Shown piece after piece: positions 45,217 to 57,836 of a stretch of 64,000 nt of DNA. This DNA comes from Apiospora phragmitis. Lineage: Eukaryota; Ascomycota; Sordariomycetes; Amphisphaeriales; Apiosporaceae. A model generated the notes under the pieces. That model saw only the letters and a list, made by a program, of their open reading frames with translations, was not told where the DNA came from and ran no database searches. Every line of letters starts with the position of its first letter. The stretch's first letter is position 1. The stretch spans positions 1,364,001 through 1,428,000 of the forward strand of contig JAQQWL010000008.1 in NCBI GenBank assembly GCA_038363925.1, in the 5' to 3' direction. The position numbers and the translations under genes are program-made.

Positions 45217-46208
45217 GATGTTTGCTTTGTCTCTTGGCGGTGGTGATGATGGCGCTAGGTAGAGAGCCTTTCAGCCGGGGTCAACGAGCAAGCATCTGCT
45301 ACGATATGGTCAAGACCGATGAGAGATGCAGGACGACTCGAAACCGAAAGTAGGTTAGGTACCAACCTAATGGGAGAGAGAATTTATACCCTTCAACCCA
45401 TACTGATGTTCTACTGATCCTGACGGTCATCACCTTGCCCAATTCACCCCAGGGGACGAGAACACTCTGTTTCGAGGAAAACCGTTACGCACGACTACTG
45501 TGGCTTCCCGTTTTGGCGCTCATCTTCCGAAAACTACTAGCCTAACCTTTAATTGCCATTCAATTTCACACCAAGAATATTCGCACACAACCCGGGACAA
45601 CGTGCTCTTGTTGGCCTCGCTCGATCCTGTTCACCACAAGTAGCGTCAACCAATGCCGCATAATGAGCGCGTCATGGCAAGATAAATCTTTTCGGCAACA
45701 AGCCCAGCAGTGTTTAAGTGATAATGTTACCTCAGAAACATGCAGGATCTATCTCGGCAGAAGATTGGTGATCGGCATTCTGCTGCAAGCTTATCTATCC
45801 GAGGATAATTACTCCAACTTTTTACCCCTGCTCCGGAGTGCCTTTATCAAGACTCCAAACTAACCGACTGCCCCGCGAAAGTGCAATGCAGGCGACCTCC
45901 GATAAACAGCCACCACTTGTCATTGTGATAACGAGATGAACGCAAGGAAGAGAGGTACTTACTCCAACACCTTTCTTGGGGTAAACTTTCACCAGAAGGA
46001 TAGCTGTATGAAACAGGCAGGGTCCTACATCTCCTTATCGGGGCTGAGCGATGTATCGGCATGCTACTGGGACGGCAACCTACCAATTGCTGACTCGGGA
46101 TCTCAATGATCGTGTAACTGGCCCGATACCTAGCAGAAGATCTATGCTCCGTATACCCTGCAATTCGTAATGTTGTTACATGCGCTGGCACCCTGGCCTG
46201 ACTGGCCC

Positions 46209-46262
46209 TATCCAGGGCGATAGGCCCATGATGGCAGTCCTTTGCCCCTCACAGCAGCGATA
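46209..46262. promoter_or_regulatory. GATA cores upstream of the first symporter
   Basis: TATC at 46,209-46,212 and GATA at 46,219-46,222 form a closely spaced inverted pair, and a further GATA is at 46,259-46,262. Fungal urea/purine transporter genes are commonly controlled by AreA/NIT2-type GATA factors under nitrogen limitation. Four-base cores are frequent by chance, so this is suggestive only. Confidence 0.3.
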
Positions 46263-46271
46263 TATATAAAA
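46261..46271 (+). promoter_or_regulatory. TATA box upstream of the first symporter
   Basis: TATATATAAAA lies about 65 bases before the ATG at 46,335. Confidence 0.5.
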
Positions 46272-46334
46272 GCAAGAAGGCTCTTGGCTGTCGCAAGATC
46301 CAAGCAAGACACTCACGACTGTATTTGAGCAACG

Positions 46335-48953
46335 ATGGCGACTCATGATGGGATTCAGGTATTGGACTCTGGCGTCGGATACGGCATAGTGGTTGGGATT
46401 GGGGCTTTCTTTGCTCTCCTCATGTGAGTGGCCTCTCTTCCCCTCTGTGTCTTCTTGCCGCTCCCCTTTTCACCCGCGCACTTTGATACTCGTCTTCCCT
46501 TCCATCATAATCCACGTCGCTTTTTCCTACTATGTCGACTTAAGTCACGTAACGTAATCTAATACAAATGGTGACGGTCCCAGGCTCGCTCTGACATGGC
46601 TGCAAAACCGGTACACGGCCTACTCGACCAAGCAGGCCGAGGAGTTCAACACGGCGTCGCGCAGCGTCAAGCCCGGTCTCATTGCGGCCGGCATCGTCAG
46701 CTCCTGGACCTGGAGCTCGACCCTCCTGACCTCGAGCACGTTTGCGTATTCATATGGGGTATGTTTGCTCTCCCGTGCACCCGAATTTTTACTCCCTTGA
46801 TTTTATCGCTTAAGAGTGTGAGCGAGCAAAGGCCACCACATACTGACTAGAAACTTGTGCCGAGAAAGATATGCGGTCCGATGTGGTACGGTGCTATGGG
46901 GACTTCCCAGATCCTCCTCTTCAGTTTGATCGCGATTAAGATCAAATCCAATGCTCCTGGAGGTAAGCCCGTCCGTCATCATCTTATCACAGGGCACTCG
47001 CGTAATGAGAAGAACGAACGTCCCATTGGCTGACACTCCTTGGAAACGCACGAAAAGCCCACACCATGCCCGAAATCATCCTGAGCCGCCACGGCAAGCC
47101 CGCGCACCTGACATACCTGTTCTTTGGCTTCGCGACCAACCTGCTGGTGGGCGCCTGTCTGGTCCTCGGCGGCGCCCAGGTGACGGCGGGCCTCTCGGGC
47201 GTCAACGTGTACGGCACCATCTTCCTGATCCCGCTGGTCGTGGCCGCGTACGTGATCGCGGGCGGGCTGCGCAGCACCTTCATCGCCGACTACGCGCACA
47301 CGGTGATCCTGTTCGTCGCCATTTTCGTGTTCTGCTTCGAGATGTACACGCCCACGCTCAGCAACAACATCCTGGGCGGCATCGACGGTTTTTATCATGC
47401 GCTCCAACGCGCGGGCGAGGCCCGGCCAGTCCCGGGCAACCACGGCGGGTCCTACCTGACCTTCAAGAGCGACGACGGCTTGGTGTTTGCCATCGACTTG
47501 CTGGTGGCCGGCTTCGCCAACGTCTGGCTCGACCAGGCCTACTGGCAGCGCGCCATCGCGTCGCGGCCCGAGACGTCGGTGAGGGCGTACCTGTTCGGCG
47601 GCGTCGCGTGGTACGGGATCCCGTTCGCCTTCGGCACGGCCATGGGCCTCGGCTGCGTCGCGCTGACCGGCACGCAGTCGTTTCCGACGTTCCCGAACCC
47701 GCTCACGGCCGCCCAGAACGGCGCGGGGCTGTCCGCGCCCGCCAACGCCGTGGCGCTGCTCGGGAAGGGCGGCGCGGGGCTCATGCTGCTGCTGCTCTTC
47801 ATGGCCGTCACGTCCAGCACCAGCGCGGAGCTCATCGCGGTCTCGTCGCTCATCACGTTTGATGTGTATAAGACTTATTTGAAGCCTGCGGCGGCTTCGA
47901 CGGAGTTGGTTAAGATTTCTCATCTGGGCATCATTATTTATGCGCTGATACTCGCAGCGTAAGTTGAAAGTTTTCAATCTTTACATACCGAAGCGCTGAC
48001 GCGTCCTCCCCAATGAACAGGTTCTGTTGCATCTTGAACGCGGTCAATATCAACTTGACCTGGGTCCTGACCATCCTCGGCGTCATCGTCGGTGGCGCGT
48101 CGATCCCCGTGGGGCTCGTCCTGCTATGGCCCCGAATGTCGACGGTCGCGACGCTGGTGTCGCCGTGGGTCGGCCTCGCGCTGGGCATGCTGGCGTGGCT
48201 CCTCACGACGCGGTACCGCAGCGGCAGCATCACGGTCGAGACCAGCGGCGACGTCCTCAACGCCCTGGCCGGCAATCTGGTGTCGGCGGGCACGGGCGCC
48301 GTCCTGGCGGTCGTGCTGTCTTTCGTCTACCCCGGGCATCACGCCGCATCCGATAATGATCCGGAGGCAAGGAGGCGCATGGACAAGATCAATGGCGTTC
48401 GCCCCCGTGCCAGCACGGACGGTGTTTCTGATGATGCGCAAAGGGTCAAAAACGAGAAGTCACGAGACGGACAAGGCGAGACGGGACCCCCGACATCACA
48501 ACGCCACGCGATGCGATCTCGGGTCCGCAGATGGAAGATGGCCATAGAGGAGCTGTCGAGGAGCCTACCCCTGATCCGCAGCCAGAGACACTGGTGCCCA
48601 CGGGCAACGCCATCGTAGACTTCCTGGAGGCATCGTACATCGAGCCGATGGCGCCCGACGAGGTGCGGAAAGCCACACGGCTAGCCAAGGGCTTCAACCT
48701 GGTCTACTGGCTGCTCGTGATCTTCTTGGTGCCCTTCACCCTGTTCGGCACGCAGTGGGAGTTCACGCTCGCCGGGTTCCGGGGCTGGTGCGTCGTCAGC
48801 TTCATCTGGGTCTGGTGCAGCATGATCATCTGCGTGATCTGGCCGCTCGTGGAGAGCCGCGGCACGATGGCGAGCATCGCGCGAGGGCTTTTTAGAGATA
48901 TGCGCAGTGGCGGTGGTGGGAAGAAGAAGAAGACGCCGGAGAGCACTGTATAA
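46335..48953 (+). CDS. DUR3-like sodium/solute-symporter-family urea transporter 1 (one frame break)
   Basis: Exons 46,335-46,423, 46,584-46,758, 46,869-46,962, 47,058-47,958 and 48,021-48,953, about 730 residues. SSS/DUR3 landmarks: SVKPGLIAAGIVSSWTWSST, YGICGPMWYGAMGTSQILLF, TMPEIILSRHGKPAHLTYLF, GGLRSTFIADYAHTVILF, QAYWQRAIASRPETSVRAYL and FMAVTSSTSAELIAVSSLIT. These match fungal urea active transporters at the plasma membrane. In the cytosolic loop near 48,483-48,485 one G seems missing (ETG|TPDITTPRDAISG). After that the C-terminal helices (FNLVYWLLVIFLVPFTLFG) are open to the stop. Polyamine or other solute uptake is possible in this family. It is a distant, not recent, paralogue of the gene at 55,358. 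Confidence 0.88.
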
Positions 48954-49770
48954 ATATAAGAGTAGAGGGAGTGAGTGGCACAGGTCAGTATCCCTGGCAG
49001 ATAAGTACTGGCTAGGCATATAAACGAAGAACTGATGGGTCACACTGTCTCTATTTCATGCAAGATCACCACCACTGGCGATGGGGGTACACCGATGATA
49101 TGTGATATTACTATTGGATCACGGCTGTACGGCCTGGAATTTCCATGTAAATCGATGATAGACTTGAAACATACCTGTCTAAGTTATTGCATGGTCCACA
49201 GAAAGTACAGTATTATGTTGAGCTGGCTTACGAATCTTGTTGCTGAATGCGTGCCGGAACTCCGAAACCTACGATACCGACTTCGGTCTAGCAATACTGC
49301 CTCATCCCTGAAGCGTTACCAACCCGGCAAAAGGAACAAAAACATACAACACCGAGAATTCCCAGGTCATCACCGACCCTAGTACTAATCCGGCTCTCTG
49401 CTGCTTATATATGGGAGAGCAGACGGGATCCCTAGTATTCAGCAGGATATGTTCGTATGTGACAGAGGATTGCTGTACATGGGTATATTAACCTAGAGTT
49501 ACTGTCTCGCAGAGTGTCTCAGGAAGGGCGACTAGTAAGTCCCAACCAGAATGGAGTGCAACCGTATTGAATTGAAGAGGCCCATCTTCTTGCGTCTACT
49601 GTAAAAGAAGGACGACGCCCCCGGGCAGCAGCAGCATTCTTGGTATGAACTTACCAAATCCTAATCCGGCTCGCCCTCTTACTGATGCAATCGGAATGTC
49701 TATCTTGATTTCTCACAAAGTTATTTTCGAACATCCCACCCCACTCCTACCGTTTCTTTCTTCAGTCTTC

Positions 49771-51482
49771 TCAGAAGACGTAGCGGAAGCTAAGGTTCTC
49801 GCGATCCGTCAGGTCCTCGAACGCGCGCGTGGTCCGGCGGTCCGAGGCCTCCTCGACCCCCGCGGCGGCCAGCGCGTCGCGCTTCTTGTTCTGCCGCACG
49901 AGCCACCAGCGGAAGAACAGCAGGATCACCACGAGGAGCGAGTAGCAGCCGAGGTGTGTCGCGAAGGCGACGAAGTACCGCGGCTTGTCCCGAGCCATGA
50001 AGACCTGCGGTCCGATCGCGTTGCCGGCCGACCTGAAGAGGGAGGCCGAGTTAGTATGTCAAGAGTAACAACTTGTTCAGAGGATAAGGGACGGGCAGGC
50101 AAAAAGGGGGGACTGCTTACCAAAAGATGAAGTTGATCGCAACGACCACGGTTTTCTTGGTGATGCCGCCGACGTTTCGTGACATCAGGGATAAGCCTAG
50201 GGTCTGCGCCGACCAGAACGACAGGGTGATGTAGTAACAGATGAGCAGGCCGACATGCTGAGAGAAGGTCTGATTGGGGATGGTCATGAGAAGAATGGTA
50301 CCGGCGAAGGAGGGAATGACGAAACCCAGCATAGTCAGGATGTTGCCATTCTTCCATTTGTTCACGATCCAGTTGGAGCCAAGCAGGATGAAAATGATGT
50401 AGAAGCCCAAGACCATGGCGAGGAGCTGGGTCTGCAGCACGCTGAAGCCCAGGCTCTCGTTGACGATGATGCCGTAAAAGGAGCCCAGGCCGCTCGTGGG
50501 CAGCGTGGTCGTGAGCTGGATCCCGGCGTAGCACCAGGTCTGGGGGTCGGTGAGGGCGTCGACGACGTGCTCGCGCTTGAAGGTGCGGTTCTGGAGGCCG
50601 GTCTGGTTGGAGCGGACGCGCTCGACCATGAGGCGCTTGTCGCGCTCGGAGAAGCACTTGGCGCGCATGGGCGAGTCGGGCATCCAGAGGAAGACGAAGA
50701 CGCCGAAGAACACAGAAACGATCCCGTACGACAGGTAGAGCCACTGCCAGGACTTGAGCGGGCCCGTGTGGATAAGAGAGAAACAGTAGGCCAGCAGCCC
50801 GCCGACGATCTGCTGCGCGCCGTTCATCATGTACCAGTAGGTGACGCGCGCGGACTGCTCCTCGCGCCGGTACCACATGGCCGAGAGCACGACGAAGGCG
50901 GGCTGGCAGGCCGACTCGAAGACGCCGAGCAGGGTGCGGCAGACAACGAGCCCCGCGAAGCTGCGGCAGGCGGCGTGGCAGGCCAGCACGACGGACCAGG
51001 CGACGATGGAGAAGCTGAGGTACTTGGCGACGGGGACGCGCGCGATGATGTAGTTCTGCGGGTACTCGACGACGAGCACGGCGAGGGTAGATGCACGTCG
51101 TCAGCCAGCTGTACTCGGACCCGCGCAGGCCCGCGTCCTCGCGGATGCCCATGATGGACGAAAAGGACATGGTGCCCTTGTCGACGGCCTGCAGGAAGTA
51201 GGTCGCGATCATGACGGTCAGCACGCGACGGTCGATCAGCCGCCGCAGCCGCGCGTTCTCCTCGGGACTGATGGCGGGGCCCGGGCCGTCCGTCATGTAC
51301 TCGGCCACCTCCTTGTCGATGCGGTCGAGGTTGGCATGGTCGTGCTTGGGATCCGCGTCCTCGGCGTGCGACAGCGCTCTCTCGACTTCGTGGAGGGACT
51401 TGGACTTCTTCCTGCCGGAGTCGTCGTGGTGCGGGTGCGCGGGCTGGACGAGGTCCGGGTCTGGCCCCTCAATTCCCGACAT
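49771..51482 (-). CDS. Dal5-like MFS allantoate/anion permease (one frame break)
   Basis: Exon 1 is 51,482-50,121 and exon 2 is 50,032-49,771; the intron restores INFIFW|SAGNAIGPQVFM. The protein of about 540 residues begins with a 90-residue polar segment, then the MFS anion:cation symporter core: VMIATYFLQAVDKGTMSFSS (Asp in helix 1), VVCRTLLGVFESACQPAFVV (the RxxxGxxE motif), ALTDPQTWCYAGIQLTTTLP and SLMSRNVGGITKKTVVVAIN. This is the allantoate permease subfamily. One extra C at 51,085-51,087 shifts the frame between SWLTTCIY and LAVLVVEYPQNYI. It would import allantoate, ureidosuccinate, small peptides or other organic anions. Its place between two urea-transporter-like genes suggests nitrogen uptake. 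The family has variable substrates. Confidence 0.85.
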
Positions 51483-52501
51483 GGCTCAAGATGGCGGGAT
51501 TCTTCCCAAGACGCCTGGAGAATGCTCTTTTCTAGTCCCCTAGCGGCAAGTCCTCTCTATTTTCACAATGGGGCACCAGAAGACAAGAAGGAAAGAACAG
51601 GGCCAGTCATGATAACATGAGAGGGTGTGGGTGTGGGCAGGTCTTACAGTTTATAACTGTACCACTTCCCCGACTTTCGGTAAGGTCTCGTATTGGTGGT
51701 GATTTTCTTCACAACTGCTACTCAAGTTGGTGCAAGTGATCAACCTCGCTACCACATAACATAAGCCCTAAACCTCAAGCTTCCATGGCCGCCGATTCTG
51801 CCGTTTGGTGTTCCTTCGAGCCAAAGACCCATCTGCCCATAACAGCTATGGGGCAATATTGGCCGAGAATCTGGGGTCCGGGGTTGGTCTGGGGACGATG
51901 ATGGAGATAATCAGGGATGCTGTCAGCGCAAGTAACATTGGCCCACCTTTCGTTCCTCCATCCTCAAATAGAGGCACCAACCCCGCATCACCTCGGCAAG
52001 GTTGCTGCTTTTGTGCTGAGAATCGAGGAGGTTGGCTGGTGATCAGCTCCTGCGATGCGATCCTTTTGCCTTCCTCCCAAGCACATGTAGCTTAGAATGG
52101 GTGGGGAACCAAGGTTGATTCCAATGCGACTACAGCTGGAGCAGATATCCGTTGACAGGACAGAAGAAAGGGTTGGTTGGCAAGAGTTTGGGGAAGCTTC
52201 ATTTCCCCGCAACCCCAAAGTCTTCACGATGCTTCGGTATGCTTCGGACCGAGGAAGCATGGCGTCTCCAAACCAAGGGATTTATCCACCAACGGCATTG
52301 CGAGATGGCCCGGCACAATGTTCTGAGAGGTACAAATGAACGTCTTCTCCAAAATTTACATAGAGCATCGGTACAGAGACTACCGCTGGTCATTGTACTT
52401 CAAGTCGTCACCGACGGGTTACTCCTTTCAGTAAAAATACAAATACGCCCTAGTGATTCCCGAAACAGCCCCTTACTAGATATCCTCTCCTTGAACTCAA
52501 G
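51483..52501. other. Divergent promoter region between Dal5-like and GH105 genes
   Basis: About 1 kb with no coding signal. The two flanking genes start on either side and point away from each other. Confidence 0.5.
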
Positions 52502-53626
52502 ATGCCTGCCGAAGCGTACGGCCTCAAGGCGAGCGACATCCACGCCAAGATCCAGCTGTTGATCGATGGCCTCGTCAACATCAAGGACCAGACGGGGGAG
52601 TTCCTGATGACGCTGGCCGACGGCCGGGTCATCGACACCAAGGGCTGGAACGACTGGGAGTGGACGCACGGCATCGGCCTGAACGGGATCTGGGCGTACT
52701 ACGAGCTGACGGGCGAGGCCCAGTACCTCGCCATCATCGAGGCCTGGTTCGCGGGCCGCTTCGCCGCCGGCGGCACGACCAAGAACATCAACACCATGTC
52801 CGTCTTCCTCGCCATGGCGCGCGTATACGAGCAGACCCAAAACCCGGTCTACCTGCCCTGGCTCGACCGCTGGGCCGAGTGGGCCATGCACGAGCTGCCG
52901 CGCACGCGCCGCGGCGGCATGCAGCACATCACGTACCTCGAGGTCAACGCGCAGCAGCTGTGGGACGACACGCTGATGATGACGGTGCTGCCGCTGGCCA
53001 AGATCGGGCAGCTCCTCGGCCGGCCGCGCTACGTCGCCGAGGCCAAGCGCCAGTTCCTGCTGCACATCCAGTACCTCTTCGACGCGCGCACGGGGCTGTT
53101 CTACCACGGCTGGCAGTTCGACGACGACAAGGGCGGGCACAACTTCGCCAGCGCGCGCTGGGCCCGCGGCAATTCGTGGCTGACGATTGTGATCCCGGAG
53201 TTCCTGGAGCTGATAGGGTTCGACGAGAACGACCCGCTCCGCGCCCACCTCGTCGATACCCTGCAGGCGCAGTGCGAAGGGCTAGCGCCCCTCCAAGCGG
53301 ACACGGGGCTATGGAGGACGGTGCTCGACAGGCCCGAGTCAGAAGGTTCATATCAAGAAGCGAGCGCGACGGCGGGGTTCGCTTTTGGGTTGCTTAAAGG
53401 GCAGCGGAAACGGTACCTGGGCAAGGAGTACGAAGAAGTGGCTATCAAGGCCATCAAGGCTGTCTTGGACAATATCGACGAGCGGGGAGAACTGCGCAAC
53501 ACGAGTTTTGGCACGGGCATGGGCCACGACCTGCAGCACTACTACAACATCCCCATCACCAGTATGCCGTACGGTCAAGCCATGGCGATCATGGCCTTAG
53601 TAGAGTTCCTGCGTGTGTTCATATAG
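52502..53626 (+). CDS. GH105-family unsaturated rhamnogalacturonyl hydrolase-like protein
   Basis: Intronless 374-residue ORF without breaks and without a signal peptide, so probably intracellular. Family landmarks: GWNDWEWTHGIGLNGIWAYY near residue 48, AQQLWDDTLMMTVLPLAKIG near 150 (the Asp pair is in the catalytic position of YteR-type enzymes), HNFASARWARGNSWLTIVIP near 217, SYQEASATAGFAFGLLKG near 283 and YNIPITSMPYGQAMAIMALV near 350. The (alpha/alpha)6-barrel GH105 enzymes hydrate the 4,5-unsaturated uronic acid left by pectin lyases, releasing rhamnose-containing products. The length matches the family. A role in using plant pectin fragments is inferred; no other pectin genes are nearby. 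Confidence 0.87.
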   Translation: MPAEAYGLKASDIHAKIQLLIDGLVNIKDQTGEFLMTLADGRVIDTKGWNDWEWTHGIGLNGIWAYYELTGEAQYLAIIEAWFAGRFAAGGTTKNINTMSVFLAMARVYEQTQNPVYLPWLDRWAEWAMHELPRTRRGGMQHITYLEVNAQQLWDDTLMMTVLPLAKIGQLLGRPRYVAEAKRQFLLHIQYLFDARTGLFYHGWQFDDDKGGHNFASARWARGNSWLTIVIPEFLELIGFDENDPLRAHLVDTLQAQCEGLAPLQADTGLWRTVLDRPESEGSYQEASATAGFAFGLLKGQRKRYLGKEYEEVAIKAIKAVLDNIDERGELRNTSFGTGMGHDLQHYYNIPITSMPYGQAMAIMALVEFLRVFI

Positions 53627-53832
53627 AAAATGAATAGATGACCCAAGTTCAACTCGTACAATAAAGATCGTATGCTAATTGTGCGATGTCCTTATGACGG
53701 CGGTTTGGTTATTGAACTCTTTTTTTTCGCAATCGGAAACGATGGTTTAATAATATCTTTCCCACAAAGTGCAGGAATCATCTATAGCGTTAAGAGCTTG
53801 ACCTCGCACAACCAGAACAAGTGACCCGAAAA

Positions 53833-53906
53833 GGCTTGGTGGTGTAGTTGGTTATCACGTCAGTCTAACACACTGAAGGTCCTGGGATCGAGCCCCAGCC
53901 GAGTCA
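53833..53906 (+). tRNA. tRNA-Val (AAC)
   Basis: 74 bases folding as a cloverleaf. Acceptor GGCTTGG pairs with CCGAGTC (two G-U pairs), with discriminator A. The anticodon stem is TCAGT/ACTGA with loop CTAACAC, anticodon AAC. The T stem is CTGGG/CCCAG with loop ATCGAGC. There is no intron. The AAC anticodon reads GUU/GUC valine codons after A34-to-I editing. Confidence 0.93.
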
Positions 53907-53935
53907 TTGAAAGCTTGTTGTTATCACACGGTTTC

Positions 53936-53940
53936 TTTTT
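53936..53940 (+). terminator. RNA polymerase III terminator of the tRNA gene
   Basis: A T5 run 30 bases after the tRNA 3' end, preceded by TTTC, a standard Pol III stop. Confidence 0.6.
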
Positions 53941-55357
53941 GGGCCGAATCGGTATCTATCAGCTATGTTCTTTTGGCTGACGTTTTCCGTTTTGCTGTAG
54001 TCTAATCATGTATTTTCCACCAAAGATAATAGACTTTGAGCGAAGTCTTCGGGTCTACTCCTCAAAGGTCACTCCTACCAATTACTTCTCACTGTGACAT
54101 TCTCGCTGAAGCTCAATTGAGCTCGGGCATTGAAAAACGGAGACGCTATCGCCTTGATTGCCAAATACCGCTCAAACATCAGGTACAGCTTCTGGGTCAA
54201 TCAGAATATCACATATCTCCGGATAGTGAGAGTTCAGGCGGCGCGGAACATATAACTCGTCCAGGTTACTGTATAAACAGAAGTGCCGCTTTGTCCCCAC
54301 TAGTTGAGTGGTATTCTGCAATCAAGGGAATAGCCAGGCTTACATGATTACTTTAGATGCCAAAGTGATCACTGATTTGATTTGTCGATAGTTTTGGTTT
54401 GCGATACGACGTGACAGTTCCAGAGTGCGCCGCAAATGGTTAGCGAACCCCAGATTTGATTTACAACGAGCTGAAAAGATAACTCCCGCATATCTGCTTA
54501 TCAGCAACCTTGACCACGGCCTCTGATTGGCCAATGCTCTCAGATAAGCTCTTCCGCTTACATGTCAGTATGGAGTCACATCTTCTCGTCGTGGGCTTTC
54601 ATTACAACATCTCATGGCCAGCTTCGAGTCAACGGCACATGGCCGTCGTCTATGTAGCAGTGCATTATGATGGCCGTATCATCCATTGTGCTCACTCGGT
54701 CACTTCCCTCGGCAAGGGGCTGGCTCAGGCCTGACAGAGATACTCTCTCACTTGCAATGGAGAAAGAACAAGCCCTGATCATGCAGAGGCCCTACATAAG
54801 AGCAGATTTAACCAGTGAAATATGCTTATCAGTGAACACCTGTAAGTGGCGTAGCGCCGGTAGTAAGTTTGGATGATCCCTCGCACATGCAGCCCGTTCC
54901 AGATGCTACACCACACCACGCAGTGCAACAGCCGCTTCCTGCAATGACGGGTGTTTATTACGCTGCTGTGTATCGGTATCTCATGAAAGAAAGATCCTGA
55001 TTCGATGCCTCTACGGCGAGACGACTCGCGCATATATCGGTATGCGCCCTGCAGGTGGGGGTTACCTAGCCCCGGTCCTTGTTGGACCCTGAGTCCACGC
55101 GGGGAAAGCTGTGATATGATATGAAGCTCTATTTTCAACCGGACCGTGTGTACATAGGTATGTAAGATGAACATAACCCCCGGTGCCCCTCCAATAGCCC
55201 GCGTAGATCCATCTGTCTGCGATCTCGCTTTGCGTCTTGCTATATAGCTGCTGCAGGCCCTACCTGTCGGGTCGTCACACACATACACAAACTCAACCGT
55301 AACACCGGGTGGTGCGACATCAGCGAAGAAGCCTCTTACGATCTTGCGACCGATAAC
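53941..55357. other. Intergenic, no supported gene
   Basis: No coding signal. A TATATAG element near 55,240 is the best core-promoter candidate for the symporter starting at 55,358. Confidence 0.45.
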
Positions 55358-57836
55358 ATGGTCACCCCACCTCTCGAGCCCGGTGTGGGCTATGGCATCG
55401 TCCTCGGCTTGGGCTTTGCCTTTGCCTTAGGAATGGTAAGTCACATACATCCCGTCTACTGCGGCCGACCAGGGCGGCCTCTTCTCAAGCAAACGAAGCG
55501 TTGCCATTGACGAGAGTGACTTGCTCTTCAGTATGACCCATCCTACAGGGCGAGAACCAAGTAATCTAACACGATTTCCCGCCCCAGATCTTGACCACCT
55601 TCATCCTGAAGCGGTACAACTCGGAGCTCGTCACGTCCGAGATGTTCAACACGGCCGGCCGCACCGTCAAGAGCGGCCTGGTGGGGTCCGCGGTCGTGTC
55701 GTCGTGGACCTGGGCCGCGACCCTGCTGCAGAGCACGGGCGTGTGCTACCGCTACGGCGTCTCGGGCCCCTTCTGGTACGCCTCGGGCGCGACGGTGCAG
55801 ATCCTGCTGTTCGCGACCCTCGCCATCGAGCTGAAGCGCCGCGCCCCGCACGGCCACACCTTCCTCGAGGTCATCCGGGCCCGCTACGGCACCGTCGCTC
55901 ACGTCGTCTTCATGGTTTTTGGATTGGCCACCAACATTCTTGTTAGCTTGATGCTCATCGTCGGCGGGTCGGCGACCGTGAGCGCGTTGACCGGCATGCA
56001 CACTGTGGCTGCTATCTACCTGCTCCCGCTCGGTGTCGTGCTGGTAAGCAAACGATGATACTCTTTGAGAAATTGGATGAGTAGTAGGGCAATAGACTGA
56101 CTTCCCTCGTCATGTAGTACACCATTGTCGGCGGCTTGAAGGCGACCATCTTGACTGATTGGGTTCACACCTTTATCCTAATCATAATCATCATCGTCTT
56201 CTCGCTGACAGCGTATGCTTCCGGGGAGGCGCTGGGCTCCCCTTCCGCCGTCTACGACTTGCTGGTAAGGAGATCCTTAACGGACAACCAAATATGACTC
56301 CCTTCTTTATAACCCACTGACGCGCTGGAAAATGACAGGTCAAAGCTGCCGCAGCCCATCCCGTCGAGGGTAATGCGGAGGGTTCGTACCTCACCATGCG
56401 GTCTAAAGAGGGCGCTATCTTCTTCGTTATCAACATCGTGGGCAACTTCGGTACTGTCTTCCTCGACAACGGATACTACAACAAGGCCATCGCGGCCTCT
56501 CCGGTCCATGCCTTGCCAGGATACATCCTGGGCGGTCTTAGCTGGTTCGCCATCCCATGGCTTACTGTAAGTTTATTGAAGAAGCATCTTCCATGGCGTT
56601 TCCAAATATCTCGCAAGTTTTATTGCCAGTGGCATTCCACTGACTGTGTGTTTACCACAAGGCCACGACCCTGGGACTCTCCGCGCTGGCCCTCGAAGAT
56701 ACCCCGCGCTTCCCGACCTTCCCCGACCGCATGTCCGAGGCCGACGTGTCGGCGGGCCTCGTGCTGCCCTACGCGGCCGTGGCGCTGCTGGGCCGCGGCG
56801 GCGCCATCGCGACGCTGCTGATCGTCTTCATGGCGGTGACGTCGGCGACGTCGTCGGAGCTGATCGCCGTCAGCTCCATCTTCACCTACGACTTCTACCG
56901 CACCTACGTCAAGCCCGACGCGAGCGGCCGCCGCCTCATCTACATGTCGCACGTCATCGTCGTGTGCTACGCGCTCTCCATCTCCAGCTTCTCGGTCGGG
57001 CTGTACTACGCCGGCATCTCCATGGGCTATTTGTATTTGATGATGGGCGTCATCATCTCGGCCGCCGTCATCCCCGCCACCCTCACGCTCATCTGGGCCG
57101 GGCAGAACAAGTGGGCCGCGGCGCTGTCGCCCATCTTCGGCCTGGCCTTCGCGCTCATCGCCTGGCTCGTGACTGCCAAGAAGGAGTGCGGCAACCTCGG
57201 CGTCGAGTGCACGGGGTCCAACAACCCGATGCTGGCGGGCAACGTCGTGGCCCTGCTGTCGCCGCTCGTCCTGATCCCCGTACTCACCCTCGTCTTCGGC
57301 CTCGACCACTACGACTGGCAGAGCATGCTGGCGATCCGCAAGGGCGACGACCACGAGCTGGCGACCGAGGCGGGCGTGGACCTCGAGGGCACCGTGGGCG
57401 GGCACGAAGAGACGGCGGAGGAGTTCGACGCGGAACAAACAAAGCTGGCGCGCGCGAGCCGCATCTCCAAGTGGACGACGGTGGTGCTGACGCTGGCCTT
57501 CCTCGTGCTCTGGCCCTTCCCCATGTACGGTTCCGGCTATATCTTCAGCAAGCCCTTCTTCACCGGCTGGGTCACGGTGGGCATCATCTGGATCTTCTGT
57601 AGTTTGGGCGCCGTCGGGCTCTTCCCCGTCTTCGAGGGCCGGCACACGCTCGCCCGCACCTTCCGCTTCATCGTCGCCGACGTCACGGGCCGGAAACACC
57701 CAAGACCATCCACGCCGAGATGGCGGCCGCTCGGGATGGTACGGCCGCGCCGGGTAGTGAAAAGGCTGGGAGCGGCGTGGAGACGCCGCTGACGAAAAAG
57801 AAGGACTCGGCGAAAGAGGGGATTGTTGCCGAGTAG
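55358..57836 (+). CDS. DUR3-like sodium/solute-symporter-family urea transporter 2 (one frame break)
   Basis: Exons 55,358-55,435, 55,588-56,043, 56,118-56,264, 56,339-56,566 and 56,662-57,836, about 694 residues. Landmarks: [100 protein letters not shown] and [35 protein letters not shown] is closer to characterised DUR3 proteins than the matching segment of the first symporter. A C run at 57,699-57,701 seems one base short. With it restored the tail is [13 protein letters not shown] to KEGIVAE, ending at TAG 57,834-57,836; otherwise it ends at 57,792 in a basic frame. The predicted function is proton- or sodium-coupled urea import at the plasma membrane. Confidence 0.9.

Larger units (their letters stand above)
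45217..46334. other. Intergenic and DUR3-type promoter region
   Basis: Only short ORFs without motifs. The right part holds a TATA box and GATA cores before the symporter gene. Confidence 0.45.

Noticed and set aside
46979..47977. 332-codon minus-strand frame
   Set aside because: Shadow of the first DUR3-like gene, whose plus frame has clear transporter motifs.
50255..51154. 299-codon plus-strand frame
   Set aside because: Shadow opposite the Dal5-like permease.
52400..53248. 282-codon minus-strand frame
   Set aside because: Shadow opposite the GH105 gene.
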